Shown here piece after piece: positions 1-9,907 of a DNA stretch of 24,868 bases. Numbering within the stretch: position 1 is the first letter of the stretch; each line of letters opens with the position of its first letter. Made by a program: the position numbers and the translations under genes. The notes under the pieces are model-generated. The model saw only the letters and a program-made list of their open reading frames with translations, did no database searches and was not told the origin of the DNA. The DNA is from Brugia malayi (Eukaryota; Nematoda; Chromadorea; Rhabditida; Onchocercidae). Location: contig NW_025062324.1 in assembly GCF_000002995.4 (NCBI RefSeq), positions 1 to 24,868 of the forward strand. Direction: 5' to 3'.

Positions 1-470
1 TAGAATATGATATATAAAAATAATTTAACATTTAATATCCTTAATCTACTTAAATTACATTGATATTGTGAATATGAATAATATTGGTAAATTATTTACA
101 CTGATTTGATAATATTTGATTAAATCAGTTGAATCAATTAATGCTTTTAAAGAATGCGGCATTGATCATTTAATGATTTAATGAGCAAAAAAAAAAAAAT
201 CATATTAAATTTCTCATAATTTCATTCAAGTTTAACAGCAAATGTTTTGAATCTAAATAGATTTAATCAATAATAATAGGATTCTATAGCAGTTTACTAA
301 TTATCAATTAATTAGTTATTTTTAAAAGTTATCAAATATAGTTCTGATAATAATATCATACTATCACGATTCAATTATTCTAAAAAAAGATTTTGAGCGC
401 AAAATTAAAATTAAATAATTCAAATATAAGCATAAAACTGCTGAAATTGTTAAAATATGCATAAATTACG
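1..470 (+). repeat. Module A copy 1, 3' part only
   Basis: This is the right-hand third of the ~1.27-kb AT-rich subtelomeric module, cut by the window edge. It aligns with every other A copy from the GATAGAATATTG region to the terminal ATAAATTACG. It differs from the consensus by many single-base insertions and deletions, for example GAATATGAATAAT for GATATGATAAT, CATTCAAGTTT for CATTCAGTTT and CTAAATAGA for CTAATAGA. The other copies almost never differ this way, so consensus error near a contig end is likely. No coding potential is seen. Confidence 0.9.
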
Positions 471-854
471 GGGGCTTAGGCTTAGGCTTAGGCTTAGGCT
501 TAGGCTTAGCCTTAGGCTTAGGCTTAGGCTTAGGCTTAGGCTTAGGCTTAGGCTTAGGCTTAGGCTTAGGCTTAGGCTTAGGCTTAGGCTTAGGCTTAGG
601 CTTAGGCTTAGGCTTAGGCTTAGGCTTAGGCTTAGGCTTAGGCTTAGCTTAGGCTTAGGCTTAGGCTTAGGCTTAGGCTTACGCTTAGGCTTAGGCTTAC
701 GCTTAGGCTTAGGCTTACGCTTAGGCTTAGGATTAGGCTTAGGCTTAGGCTTACGCTTAGGCTTAGGCTTAGGCTTAGGCTTAGGCTTAGGCTTAGGCTT
801 AGGCTTAGGCTTAGGCTTAGGCTTAGGCTTAGGCTTAGGCTTAGGCTTAGGCTT
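471..854 (+). repeat. TTAGGC telomeric array 1
   Basis: Tandem TTAGGC of 384 bp joined to A copy 1 by a run of five G. It contains one TTAGCC unit, one TTAGC (5-base) unit and the shared variant pattern of TTACGC and GGATTA near its right end. It stops at GGCTT, directly before GATAATT of the next A. The reading frame across it (Leu-Arg then Leu-Gly dipeptides) is only a product of hexamer periodicity. Confidence 0.97.
681..756 (+). repeat. TTACGC/GGATTA variant pattern in array 1
   Basis: The ACGC cores start at 681, 699, 717 and 753, a spacing of 18, 18 and 36 bp. A GGATTA unit sits at 730, in the 36-bp gap. After the last variant 98 bp of array remain before module A. The same spacing recurs in arrays 2, 6 and (one unit shorter) 8, so this marks descent of arrays by copying. 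Confidence 0.9.
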
Positions 855-1580
855 GATAATTAATTTATTTGCTATTTATATATTTGCAATGATATAATAT
901 TTCATTTGATTTTTTCATTATAATAGGATAATTTTGGTGATGTGAAATACATTATAATACAATTATACATCTTCTTCTTTCTTTCTTTTTCAAAAAAAAA
1001 AAGTTATTATGAAAATTTGAAATTTTATGATTGATGAAATATGTAAGAAAATAAGTTTTTTTTTTAAAAAAATTAAACGCAAGTGATAAAAATTATTTTG
1101 AAAATTTTAAGTCAGAAAAATTTGAAATGTTTGTGAAAATTTTTTGTCACTTTTGTAGCTGATTGAAACACACTGATAATAATAAATCAATTTTCAAATC
1201 GATTTATTGAGTAACAGTAGATCGATTTATGAGATAAAAAAAAAAATTATTTGTTGCACATAAGATTGATTTATTATTATCAAATAGATTAATTGATTTA
1301 ATGGATAGGAAATGATTAAATTTTAGGAAAAAAAAAACTGTGAAAGACAAAGAATGAAATTAATAGAATTAAATTGTTGGTTGTTTATGATAATAAAAAT
1401 TAATTTGAAAATAAATGAATGATTCAGCTAAGATGTTCAGATCAATCTTATAAAAGTTCATTTTGATATATCTTATCAGCTAAACAATTGAAATGTGTTA
1501 TTTATCAATTAGCTGTATGATCAGCGTAAGAGCGTTTAAGAAAAAAAAAATTGATAAATTAACAAATCATTAAAAGTGCT

Positions 1581-1600
1581 TTCATTTGAATGCAAATGAA
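1581..1600. other. Hairpin with octamer ATGCAAAT, conserved in module A
   Basis: TTCATTTG and CAAATGAA form a perfect 8-bp stem around the loop AATG. The right arm overlaps ATGCAAAT (1590-1597), the classical POU-domain octamer. The element recurs unchanged in every A copy I compared. Because all copies are near-identical, this conservation is not evidence of selection. A role in protein binding is inference only. Confidence 0.5.
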
Positions 1601-1943
1601 TTTAGGAAAGGAGAAATTGTCACAAAAATGTCACACTGATTATAACTGATAGAATATTGATATTATAAAAATAATTTAACATTTAATATCCTTAATCTAC
1701 TTAAATTACATTGATATTGTGATATGATAATATTGGTAAATTATTTACACTGATTTGATAATATTGATTAAATCAGTTGAATCAATTAATGCTTTTAAAG
1801 AATGCGGCATTGATCATTTAATGATTTAATGAGCAAAAAAAAAAAAATCATATTAAATTTCTCATAATTTCATTCAGTTTAACAGCAAATGTTTTGAATC
1901 TAATAGATTTAATCAATAATAATTAGGATTCTATAGCAGTTTT

Positions 1944-1964
1944 ACTAATTATCAATTAATTAGT
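1944..1964. other. AT-rich palindrome ACTAATT/AATTAGT in module A
   Basis: A 7-bp inverted repeat (ACTAATT and AATTAGT) with a 7-base spacer, containing TAATT homeodomain-like cores. It is present in each A copy that covers this part. AT-rich sequence gives such palindromes by chance, so function is uncertain. Confidence 0.4.
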
Positions 1965-2116
1965 TATTTTTAAAAGTTATCAAATATAGTTCTGATAATA
2001 ATATCATACTATCACGATTCAATTATTCTAAAAAAAGATTTGAGCGCAAAATTAAAATTATAAATTCAAATATAAGCATAAAACTGCTGAAATTGTTAAA
2101 ATATGCATAAATTACG

Positions 2117-2514
2117 GGGGGCTTAGGCTTAGGCTTAGGCTTAGGCTTAGGCTTAGGCTTAGGCTTAGGCTTAGGCTTAGGCTTACGCTTAGGCTTAGGC
2201 TTAGGCTTAGGCTTAGGCTTACGCTTAGGCTTAGGCTTAGGCTTAGGCTTAGGCTTAGGCTTAGGCTTAGGCTTACGCTTAGGCTTAGGCTTAGGCTTAG
2301 GCTTAGGCTTAGGCTTAGGCTTAGGCTTAGGCTTAGGCTTAGGCTTAGGCTTACGCTTAGGCTTAGGCTTACGCTTAGGCTTAGGCTTACGCTTAGGCTT
2401 AGGATTAGGCTTAGGCTTAGGCTTACGCTTAGGCTTAGGCTTAGGCTTAGGCTTAGGCTTAGGCTTAGGCTTAGGCTTAGGCTTAGGCTTAGGCTTAGGC
2501 TTAGGCTTAGGCTT
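2117..2514 (+). repeat. TTAGGC telomeric array 2
   Basis: 398 bp of TTAGGC following a run of six G after TTAC. It has several TTACGC units and almost no 5-base units. The pattern at 2353, 2371, 2389 and 2425 (spacing 18, 18, 36, with GGATTA at 2402) matches array 1 exactly. 86 bp remain to the next A, two hexamers fewer than in arrays 1, 6 and 8. Confidence 0.97.
2353..2428 (+). repeat. TTACGC/GGATTA variant pattern in array 2
   Basis: ACGC cores at 2353, 2371, 2389 and 2425, with GGATTA at 2402. The spacing is identical to the pattern in array 1. Confidence 0.9.
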
Positions 2515-3794
2515 GATAATTAATTTTATTTGCTATTTATATATTTGCAATGATATAATATTTCATTTGATTTTTTCATTATAATAGGATAATTTTGGTG
2601 ATGTGAAATTACATTATAATACAATTATACATCTTCTTCTTTTCTTTCTTTTTTCAAAAAAAAAAAAGTTATTATGAAAATTTGAAATTTTATGAATTGA
2701 TGAAATATGTAAGAAAATAAGTTTTCTTTTTAAAAAAAAATTAAGCACAAGTGATAAAAAATTATTTTGAAAATTTTAAGTCAGAAAAATTTGAAATGTT
2801 TGTGAAAATTTTTTGTCACTTTTGTAGCTGATTGAAACACACTGATAATAATAAATCAATTTTCAAATCGATTTATTGAGTAACAGTAGATCGATTTATG
2901 AGATAAAAAAAAAATTATTTGTTGCACATAAGATTGATTTATTATTATCAAATAGATTAATTGATTTAATGGATAGGAAATGATTAAATTTTAGGAAAAA
3001 AAAACTGTGAAAGACAAAGAATGAAATTAATAGAATTAAATTGTTGGTTGTTTATGATAATAAAAAATTAATTTGAAAATAAATGAATGATTCAGCTAAG
3101 ATGTTCAGATCAATCTTATAAAAGTTCATTTTGATATATCTTATCAGCTAAACAATTGAAATGTGTTATTTATCAATTAGCTGTATGATCAGCGTAAGAG
3201 CGTTTAAGAAAAAAAAAATTGATAAATTAACAAATCATTAAAAGTGCTTTCATTTGAATGCAAATGAATTTAGGAAAGGAGAAATTGTCACAAAAATGTC
3301 ACACTGATTATAACTGATAGAATATTGATATTATAAAAATAATTTAACATTTAATATCCTTAATCTACTTAAATTACATTGATATTGTGATATGATAATA
3401 TTGGTAAATTATTTACACTGATTTGATAATATTGATTAAATCAGTTGAATCAATTAATGCTTTTAAAGAATGCGGCATTGATCATTTAATGATTTAATGA
3501 GCAAAAAAAAAAAAAAAAAAAAAAATCATATTAAATTTCTCATAATTTCATTCAGTTTAACAGCAAATGTTTTGAATCTAATAGATTTAATCAATAATAA
3601 TTAGGATTCTATAGCAGTTTTACTAATTATCAATTAATTAGTTATTTTTAAAAGTTATCAAATATAGTTCTGATAATAATATCATACTATCACGATTCAA
3701 TTATTCTAAAAAAAGATTTGAGCGCAAAATTAAAATTATAAATTCAAATATAAGCATAAAACTGCTGAAATTGTTAAAATATGCATAAATTACG
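2515..3794 (+). repeat. Module A copy 3 (complete; B-linked, long poly-A)
   Basis: 1280-bp A module of AGCAC type, carrying the rarer GTTTTCTTTTT variant that is otherwise seen only in the A copy at 17743. The tract after GAGC is 23 A. After TTACG the sequence does not enter TTAGGC but continues as TAAAACTGATAGC, the start of module B. Confidence 0.93.
3503..3525 (+). repeat. Expanded poly-A tract (23 A)
   Basis: The A-run after AATGAGC is 23 long here, against 13-14 in A copies that end in TTAGGC. Only the three A copies that continue into B have this expansion. Confidence 0.8.
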
Positions 3795-4087
3795 TAAAAC
3801 TGATAGCTGTAATTATTTGAAACTATTACAACTGAATGGAATTTTTTTTAATAAAAACTTTTCTTATTTAAATAAAAAAATTAATTTGACAAAAATATAA
3901 TTTAAGCTAAAAATATAAATATAAAATTCTGCTTTTGAAACTTGAGTAACATTAGATGAAAAATTTAACACTTATTGGCTTGGCTAGTAGAGATATTATA
4001 ACAGTTTATGTCAATTATAAATTTATCACTGAAGTCAAATTTTTTCTAAAGTCAAAATTTATCACTAAGGCCACTGTACCTTACGTT

Positions 4088-4300
4088 AGCACTGGTACAA
4101 TTCACGTAACATAGTCAATTAATTCAAAATAAGCTTTTTTAGTAGTTTTGGCACTTAATTAAAATTAAAATTGATAAATTAGAACCAATTTCCTTGTCTA
4201 ATGTAAGAAAACTATAACAAAATTTAAAATTTTTAAAAAATTCAAAATTTAAATTTAATTTAAATTCTTATATTAAATTAAAATCATGATTAATTGGAAG
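4088..4300 (+). repeat. B internal direct repeat, left copy
   Basis: It starts AGCACTGGTACAATTCACG and ends ATCATGATTAATTGGAAG. It matches 4396-4620 with scattered substitutions and a ~12-bp length difference in the AATTTAAATT region. The two copies are separated by about 95 bp. Confidence 0.85.
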
Positions 4301-4395
4301 TTTTATTAATTTTGCTAATGAATTTATGCGCAAAACTTAATTACAAAAGCATATTTTAATATTTAAACTTTAAAATGACGACGCAATATACGACC

Positions 4396-4620
4396 AGCAC
4401 TGGTGCAATTCACGTAACATTGTCAATTAATTTCAAAATAAGCTTTTTTAGTAGTTTTGGCACTTAATTAAAATTAATATTGATAATTTAAAACCAATTT
4501 CCTTGTCTAATGTAAGAAAACTACAACTAATTTTAAAATTTTTAAAAAATTCAAAATTTAAATTTGAATTTAAATATAATTTAAATTCTTAAATTGAATT
4601 AAAATCATGATTAATTGAAG
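4396..4620 (+). repeat. B internal direct repeat, right copy
   Basis: It starts AGCACTGGTGCAATTCACG and ends ATCATGATTAATTGAAG. The TTAGGC array begins exactly where the left copy's homology also ends, so the telomeric junction lies at the edge of this repeat. Confidence 0.85.
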
Positions 4621-5339
4621 GGGCTTAGGCTTAGGCTCAGGCTTAGGCTTAGGCTTAGGCTTAGGCTTTAGGCTTAGCTTAGGCTTAGGCTTAGGCTTAG
4701 GCTTAGGCTTAGGCTTAGGCTTAGGCTTGGGCTTAGGCTTAGGCTTAGGCTTAGGCTTAGGGCTTAGGCTTAGGCTTAGGCTTAGGCTTAGGCTTAGGCT
4801 TAGGCTTAGGCTTAGCTTAGGCTTAGGCTTAGGCTTAGGCTTAGGCTTAGCTTAGGCTAGGCTTAGGCTTAGGCTTAGGCTTAGGCTTAGGCTTAGGCTT
4901 AGGCTTAGGCTTAGGCTTAGGCTTAGGCTTTAGCTTAGGCTTAGGCTTAGGCTTAGGCTTAGGCTTAGGCTTAGGCTTAGGCTTAGGCTTAGGCTTTAGG
5001 CTTAGGCTTAGGCTTAGGCTTAGGCTTAGGCTTAGGCTTTAGGCTTAGGCTTAGGCTTAGGCTTAGCTTAGGCTTAGGCTTAGGCTTAGGCTTAGGCTTA
5101 AGGCTTAGGCTTAGGCTTAGGCTTAGGCTTAGGCTTAGGCTTAGGCTTAGCTTAGGCTTAGGCTTAGGCTTAGGCTTAGCTTAGGCTTAGGCTTAGGCTT
5201 AGGCTTAGGCTTAGGCTTAGGCTTAGCTTAGGCTTAGGCTTAGGCTTAGGGCTTAGGCTTAGGCTTAGGCTTAGGCTTAGGCTTAGGCTTAGGCTTAGGC
5301 TTAGGCTTTAGGCTTAGGCTTAGGCTTAGGCTTAGGCTT
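4621..5339 (+). repeat. TTAGGC telomeric array 3 (longest, 719 bp)
   Basis: The longest TTAGGC tract in the window, joined to module B by a G4 seam. Near its left end it has one TCAGGC unit, shared with arrays 6, 8 and 10. It contains no TTACGC. Instead it has many length variants (TTAGC, TTTAGGC, TTAGGGC). These may be true variants or long-read consensus errors. Confidence 0.97.
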
Positions 5340-6608
5340 GATAATTAATTTTATTTGCTATTTATATATTTGCAATGATATAATATTTCATTTGATTTTT
5401 TCATTATAATAGGATAATTTTGGTGATGTGAAATTACATTATAATACAATTATACATCTTCTTCTTTTCTTTCTTTTTTCAAAAAAAAAAAAAAGTTATT
5501 ATGAAAATTTGAAATTTTATGAATTGATGAAATATGTAAGAAGATAAGTTTTTTTTTTAAAAAAATTAAGCACAAGTGATAAAAAATTATTTTGAAAATT
5601 TTAAGTCAGAAAAATTTGAAATGTTTGTGAAAATTTTTGTCACTTTTGTAGCTGATTGAAACACACTGATAATAATAAATCAATTTTCAAATCGATTTAT
5701 TGAGTAACAGTAGATCGATTTATGAGATAAAAAAAAAATTATTTGTTGCACATAAGACTGATTTATTATTATCAAATAGATTAATTGATTTAATGGATAG
5801 GAAATGATTAAATTTTAGGAAAAAAAAAACTGTGAAAGACAAAGAATGAAATTAATAGAATTAAATTGTTGGTTGTTTATGATAATAAAAATTAATTTGA
5901 AAATAAATGAATGATTCAGCTAAGATGTTCAGATCAATCTTATAAAAGTTCATTTTGATATATCTTATCAGCTAAACAATTGAAATGTGTTATTTATCAA
6001 TTAGCTGTATGATCAGCGTAAGAGCGTTTAAGAAAAAAAAAATTGATAAATTAACAAATCATTAAAAGTGCTTTCATTTGAATGCAAATGAATTTAGGAA
6101 AGGAGAAATTGTCACAAAAATGTCACACTGATTATAACTGATAGAATATTGATATTATAAAAATAATTTAACATTTAATATCCTTAATCTACTTAAATTA
6201 CATTGATATTGTGATATGATAATATTGGTAAATTATTTACACTGATTTGATAATATTGATTAAATCAGTTGAATCAATTAATGCTTTTAAAGAATGCGGC
6301 ATTGATCATTTAATGATTTAATGAGCAAAAAAAAAAAAATCATATTAAATTTCTCATAATTTCATTCAGTTTAACAGCAAATGTTTTGAATCTAATAGAT
6401 TTAATCAATAATAATTAGGATTCTATAGCAGTTTTACTAATTATCAATTAATTAGTTATTTTTAAAAGTTATCAAATATAGTTCTGATAATAATATCATA
6501 CTATCACGATTCAATTATTCTAAAAAAAGATTTGAGCGCAAAATTAAAATTATAAATTCAAATATAAGCATAAAACTGCAGAAATTGTTAAAATATGCAT
6601 AAATTACG
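5340..6608 (+). repeat. Module A copy 4 (complete; AGCAC type)
   Basis: 1269 bp, with AAGAAGATAAG, AAGCACAAG and CATAAGACTG. Near the right end CTGCAGAAATTG replaces the usual CTGCTGAAATTG, which creates a PstI-type CTGCAG unique to this copy. First member of the first A+A dimer. Confidence 0.93.
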
Positions 6609-6762
6609 GGGGGCTTAGGCTTAGGCTTAGGCTTAGGCTTAGGCTTAGGCTTAGGCTTAGGCTTTAGGCTTAGGCTTAGGCTTAGGCTTAGGCTTAGGCT
6701 TAGGCTTAGGCTGAGGCTTAGGCTTAGGCTTAGGCTTAGGCTTAGGCTTAGGCTTAGGGCTT
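6609..6762 (+). repeat. TTAGGC telomeric array 4 (shortest, 154 bp)
   Basis: The shortest TTAGGC tract, after a G6 seam. It has one TTTAGGC, one TGAGGC and a TTAGGGC next to the following A. No TTACGC units. Confidence 0.96.
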
Positions 6763-8032
6763 GATAATTAATTTTATTTGCTATTTATATATTTGCAATG
6801 ATATAATATTTCATTTGATTTTTTCATTATAATAGGATAATTTTGGTGATGTGAAATTACATTATAATACAATTATACATCTTCTTCTTTTCTTTCTTTT
6901 TTCAAAAAAAAAAAAAAGTTATTATGAAAATTTGAAATTTTATGAATTGATGAAATATGTAAGAAAATAAGTTTTTTTTTTAAAAAAATTAAACGCAAGT
7001 GATAAAAAATTATTTTGAAAATTTTAAGTCAGAAAAATTTGAAATGTTTGTGAAAATTTTTTGTCACTTTTGTAGCTGATTGAAACACACTGATAATAAT
7101 AAATCAATTTTCAAATCGATTTATTGAGTAACAGTAGATCGATTTATGAGATAAAAAAAAAATTATTTGTTGCACATAAGATTGATTTATTATTATCAAA
7201 TAGATTAATTGATTTAATGGATAGGAAATGATTAAATTTTAGGAAAAAAAAAACTGTGAAAGACAAAGAATGAAATTAATAGAATTAAATTGTTGGTTGT
7301 TTATGATAATAAAAATTAATTTGAAAATAAATGAATGATTCAGCTAAGATGTTCAGATCAATCTTATAAAAGTTCATTTTGATATATCTTATCAGCTAAA
7401 CAATTGAAATGTGTTATTTATCAATTAGCTGTATGATCAGCGTAAGAGCGTTTAAGAAAAAAAAAATTGATAAATTAACAAATCATTAAAAGTGCTTTCA
7501 TTTGAATGCAAATGAATTTAGGAAAGGAGAAATTGTCACAAAAATGTCACACTGATTATAACTGATAGAATATTGATATTATAAAAATAATTTAACATTT
7601 AATATCCTTAATCTACTTAAATTACATTGATATTGTGATATGATAATATTGGTAAATTATTTACACTGATTTGATAATATTGATTAAATCAGTTGAATCA
7701 ATTAATGCTTTTAAAGAATGCGGCATTGATCATTTAATGATTTAATGAGCAAAAAAAAAAAAATCATATTAAATTTCTCATAATTTCATTCAGTTTAACA
7801 GCAAATGTTTTGAATCTAATAGATTTAATCAATAATAATTAGGATTCTATAGCAGTTTTACTAATTATCAATTAATTAGTTATTTTTAAAAGTTATCAAA
7901 TATAGTTCTGATAATAATATCATACTATCACGATTCAATTATTCTAAAAAAAGATTTGAGCGCAAAATTAAAATTATAAATTCAAATATAAGCATAAAAC
8001 TGCTGAAATTGTTAAAATATGCATAAATTACG
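6763..8032 (+). repeat. Module A copy 5 (complete; AACGC type)
   Basis: 1270 bp with AAGAAAATAAG, AAACGCAAG and CATAAGATTG. Second member of the dimer that begins at 5340. Same hairpins and 13-A tract as the other TTAGGC-linked copies. Confidence 0.93.
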
Positions 8033-8307
8033 GGGGGCTTAGGCTTAGCTTAGGCTTAGGCTTAGCTTAGGCTTAGGCTTAGGCTTAGGCTTAGGCTTAG
8101 GCTTAGGCTTAGGCTTAGGCTTTAGGCTTAGGCTTAGGCTTAGGCTTAGGCTTAGGCTTAGGCTTAGGGCTTAGGCTTAGCTTAGGCTTAGGCCTTAGGC
8201 TTAGGCTTTAGCTTAGGCTTAGGCTTAGGCTTAGGCTTAGGCTTAGGCTTAGGCTTAGGCTTAGGCTTAGGCTTAGGCTTAGGCTTAGGCTTAGGCTTAG
8301 TAGGCTT
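8033..8307 (+). repeat. TTAGGC telomeric array 5
   Basis: 275 bp after a G6 seam. It has several 5-base TTAGC units, TTTAGGC, TTAGGGC and GGCCTTAGG, and a TTAGTAGGC irregularity at the right end. No TTACGC. Confidence 0.96.
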
Positions 8308-9580
8308 GATAATTAATTTTATTTGCTATTTATATATTTGCAATGATATAATATTTCATTTGATTTTTTCATTATAATAGGATAATTTTGGTGATGTGAA
8401 ATTACATTATAATACAATTATACATCTTCTTCTTTTCTTTCTTTTTTCAAAAAAAAAAAAGTTATTATGAAAATTTGAAATTTTATGAATTGATGAAATA
8501 TGTAAGAAGATAAGTTTTTTTTTTTTTTAAAAAAAATTAAGCACAAGTGATAAAAAATTATTTTGAAAATTTTAAGTCAGAAAAATTTGAAATGTTTGTG
8601 AAAATTTTTTGTCACTTTTGTAGCTGATTGAAACACACTGATAATAATAAATCAATTTTCAAATCGATTTATTGAGTAACAGTAGATCGATTTATGAGAT
8701 AAAAAAAAAATTATTTGTTGCACATAAGACTGATTTATTATTATCAAATAGATTAATTGATTTAATGGATAGGAAATGATTAAATTTTAGGAAAAAAAAA
8801 ACTGTGAAAGACAAAGAATGAAATTAATAGAATTAAATTGTTGGTTGTTTATGATAATAAAAATTAATTTGAAAATAAATGAATGATTCAGCTAAGATGT
8901 TCAGATCAATCTTATAAAAGTTCATTTTGATATATCTTATCAGCTAAACAATTGAAATGTGTTATTTATCAATTAGCTGTATGATCAGCGTAAGAGCGTT
9001 TAAGAAAAAAAAAATTGATAAATTAACAAATCATTAAAAGTGCTTTCATTTGAATGCAAATGAATTTAGGAAAGGAGAAATTGTCACAAAAATGTCACAC
9101 TGATTATAACTGATAGAATATTGATATTATAAAAATAATTTAACATTTAATATCCTTAATCTACTTAAATTACATTGATATTGTGATATGATAATATTGG
9201 TAAATTATTTACACTGATTTGATAATATTGATTAAATCAGTTGAATCAATTAATGCTTTTAAAGAATGCGGCATTGATCATTTAATGATTTAATGAGCAA
9301 AAAAAAAAAAATCATATTAAATTTCTCATAATTTCATTCAGTTTAACAGCAAATGTTTTGAATCTAATAGATTTAATCAATAATAATTAGGATTCTATAG
9401 CAGTTTTACTAATTATCAATTAATTAGTTATTTTTAAAAGTTATCAAATATAGTTCTGATAATAATATCATACTATCACGATTCAATTATTCTAAAAAAA
9501 GATTTGAGCGCAAAATTAAAATTATAAATTCAAATATAAGCATAAAACTGCCGAAATTGTTAAAATATGCATAAATTACG
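8308..9580 (+). repeat. Module A copy 6 (complete; AGCAC type, CTGCCG)
   Basis: 1273 bp with AAGAAGATAAG, AAGCACAAG and CATAAGACTG. CTGCCGAAATTG near the right end is shared only with the copy at 11688. Both of those copies lead into arrays that begin with a TCAGGC unit, so module and array variants are linked. Confidence 0.93.
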
Positions 9581-9907
9581 GGGGGCTTAGGCTTAGGCTC
9601 AGGCTTAGGCTTAGGCTTAGGCTTAGGCTTAGGCTTAGGCTTAGGCTTAGGCTTACGCTTAGGCTTAGGCTTAGGCTTAGGCTTAGGACTTAGGCTTAGG
9701 CTTAGGCTTAGGCTTAGGCTTAGGCTTAGGCTTACGCTTAGGCTTAGGCTTACGCTTAGGCTTAGGCTTACGCTTAGGCTTAGGATTAGGCTTAGGCTTA
9801 GGCTTACGCTTAGGCTTAGGCTTAGGCTTAGGCTTAGGCTTAGGCTTAGGCTTAGGCTTAGGCTTAGGCTTAGGCTTAGGCTTAGGCTTAGGCTTAGGCT
9901 TAGGCTT
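9581..9907 (+). repeat. TTAGGC telomeric array 6
   Basis: 327 bp with an early TCAGGC, one GGACTTAGG irregularity and the full TTACGC/GGATTA pattern. The ACGC cores at 9734, 9752, 9770 and 9806 are spaced 18, 18 and 36 bp. 98 bp remain to the next A, the same as in array 1. Confidence 0.97.
9734..9809 (+). repeat. TTACGC/GGATTA variant pattern in array 6
   Basis: Spacing and the GGATTA position are identical to the patterns in arrays 1 and 2. The tail length equals that of arrays 1 and 8. Confidence 0.9.

Larger units (their letters stand above)
855..2116 (+). repeat. Module A copy 2 (complete; AACGC type)
   Basis: First complete A module, 1262 bp, running from GATAATTAATTT to ATAAATTACG. 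It is AT-rich and non-coding, with stops in all frames. Features shared by the A copies: a pyrimidine tract (about 970-990) followed by an A-run, two direct copies of ATCGATTTAT (1198 and 1221), an 8-bp-stem hairpin (1581-1600), a 7-bp-stem palindrome (1944-1964) and a 13-A tract after GAGC. Diagnostic bases are AAACGCAAG, AAGAAAATAAG and CATAAGATTG. The first ~240 bases still carry single-base indels against the other copies. Confidence 0.93.
3795..4620 (+). repeat. Module B copy 1 (complete)
   Basis: 826 bp of AT-rich non-coding DNA that follows module A without a break. It contains CACTGTACCTTACGTTA near 4073-4088, the likely seed of the 15-bp minisatellite found at the third B copy, then two ~220-bp direct repeats. 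It ends TTAATTGAAG, fused to GGGCTTAGGC. No reading frame of note. I do not recognise it as a transposon: I saw no terminal inverted repeats and no target-site duplication. Confidence 0.88.

Noticed and set aside
457..897. 146-residue open frame of Leu-Arg and Leu-Gly dipeptides
   Set aside because: It is the TTAGGC array read in frame. TTACGC and 5-base units only change register. No initiation context or non-repeat domain.
961..1002. Pyrimidine tract followed by poly-A as a polyadenylation or splice signal
   Set aside because: No gene is nearby and the tract recurs in every A copy. Such runs are common in AT-rich non-coding DNA.
1198..1230. Two ATCGATTTAT copies 23 bp apart as an operator pair
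   Set aside because: No adjacent gene, and no support beyond a short direct repeat in AT-rich sequence.
855..2116. Module A as a transposable element
   Set aside because: No coding sequence, no terminal inverted repeats that I can see, and no target-site duplications. The fixed edges are better explained by one founding unit that was amplified. It was left as a repeat.
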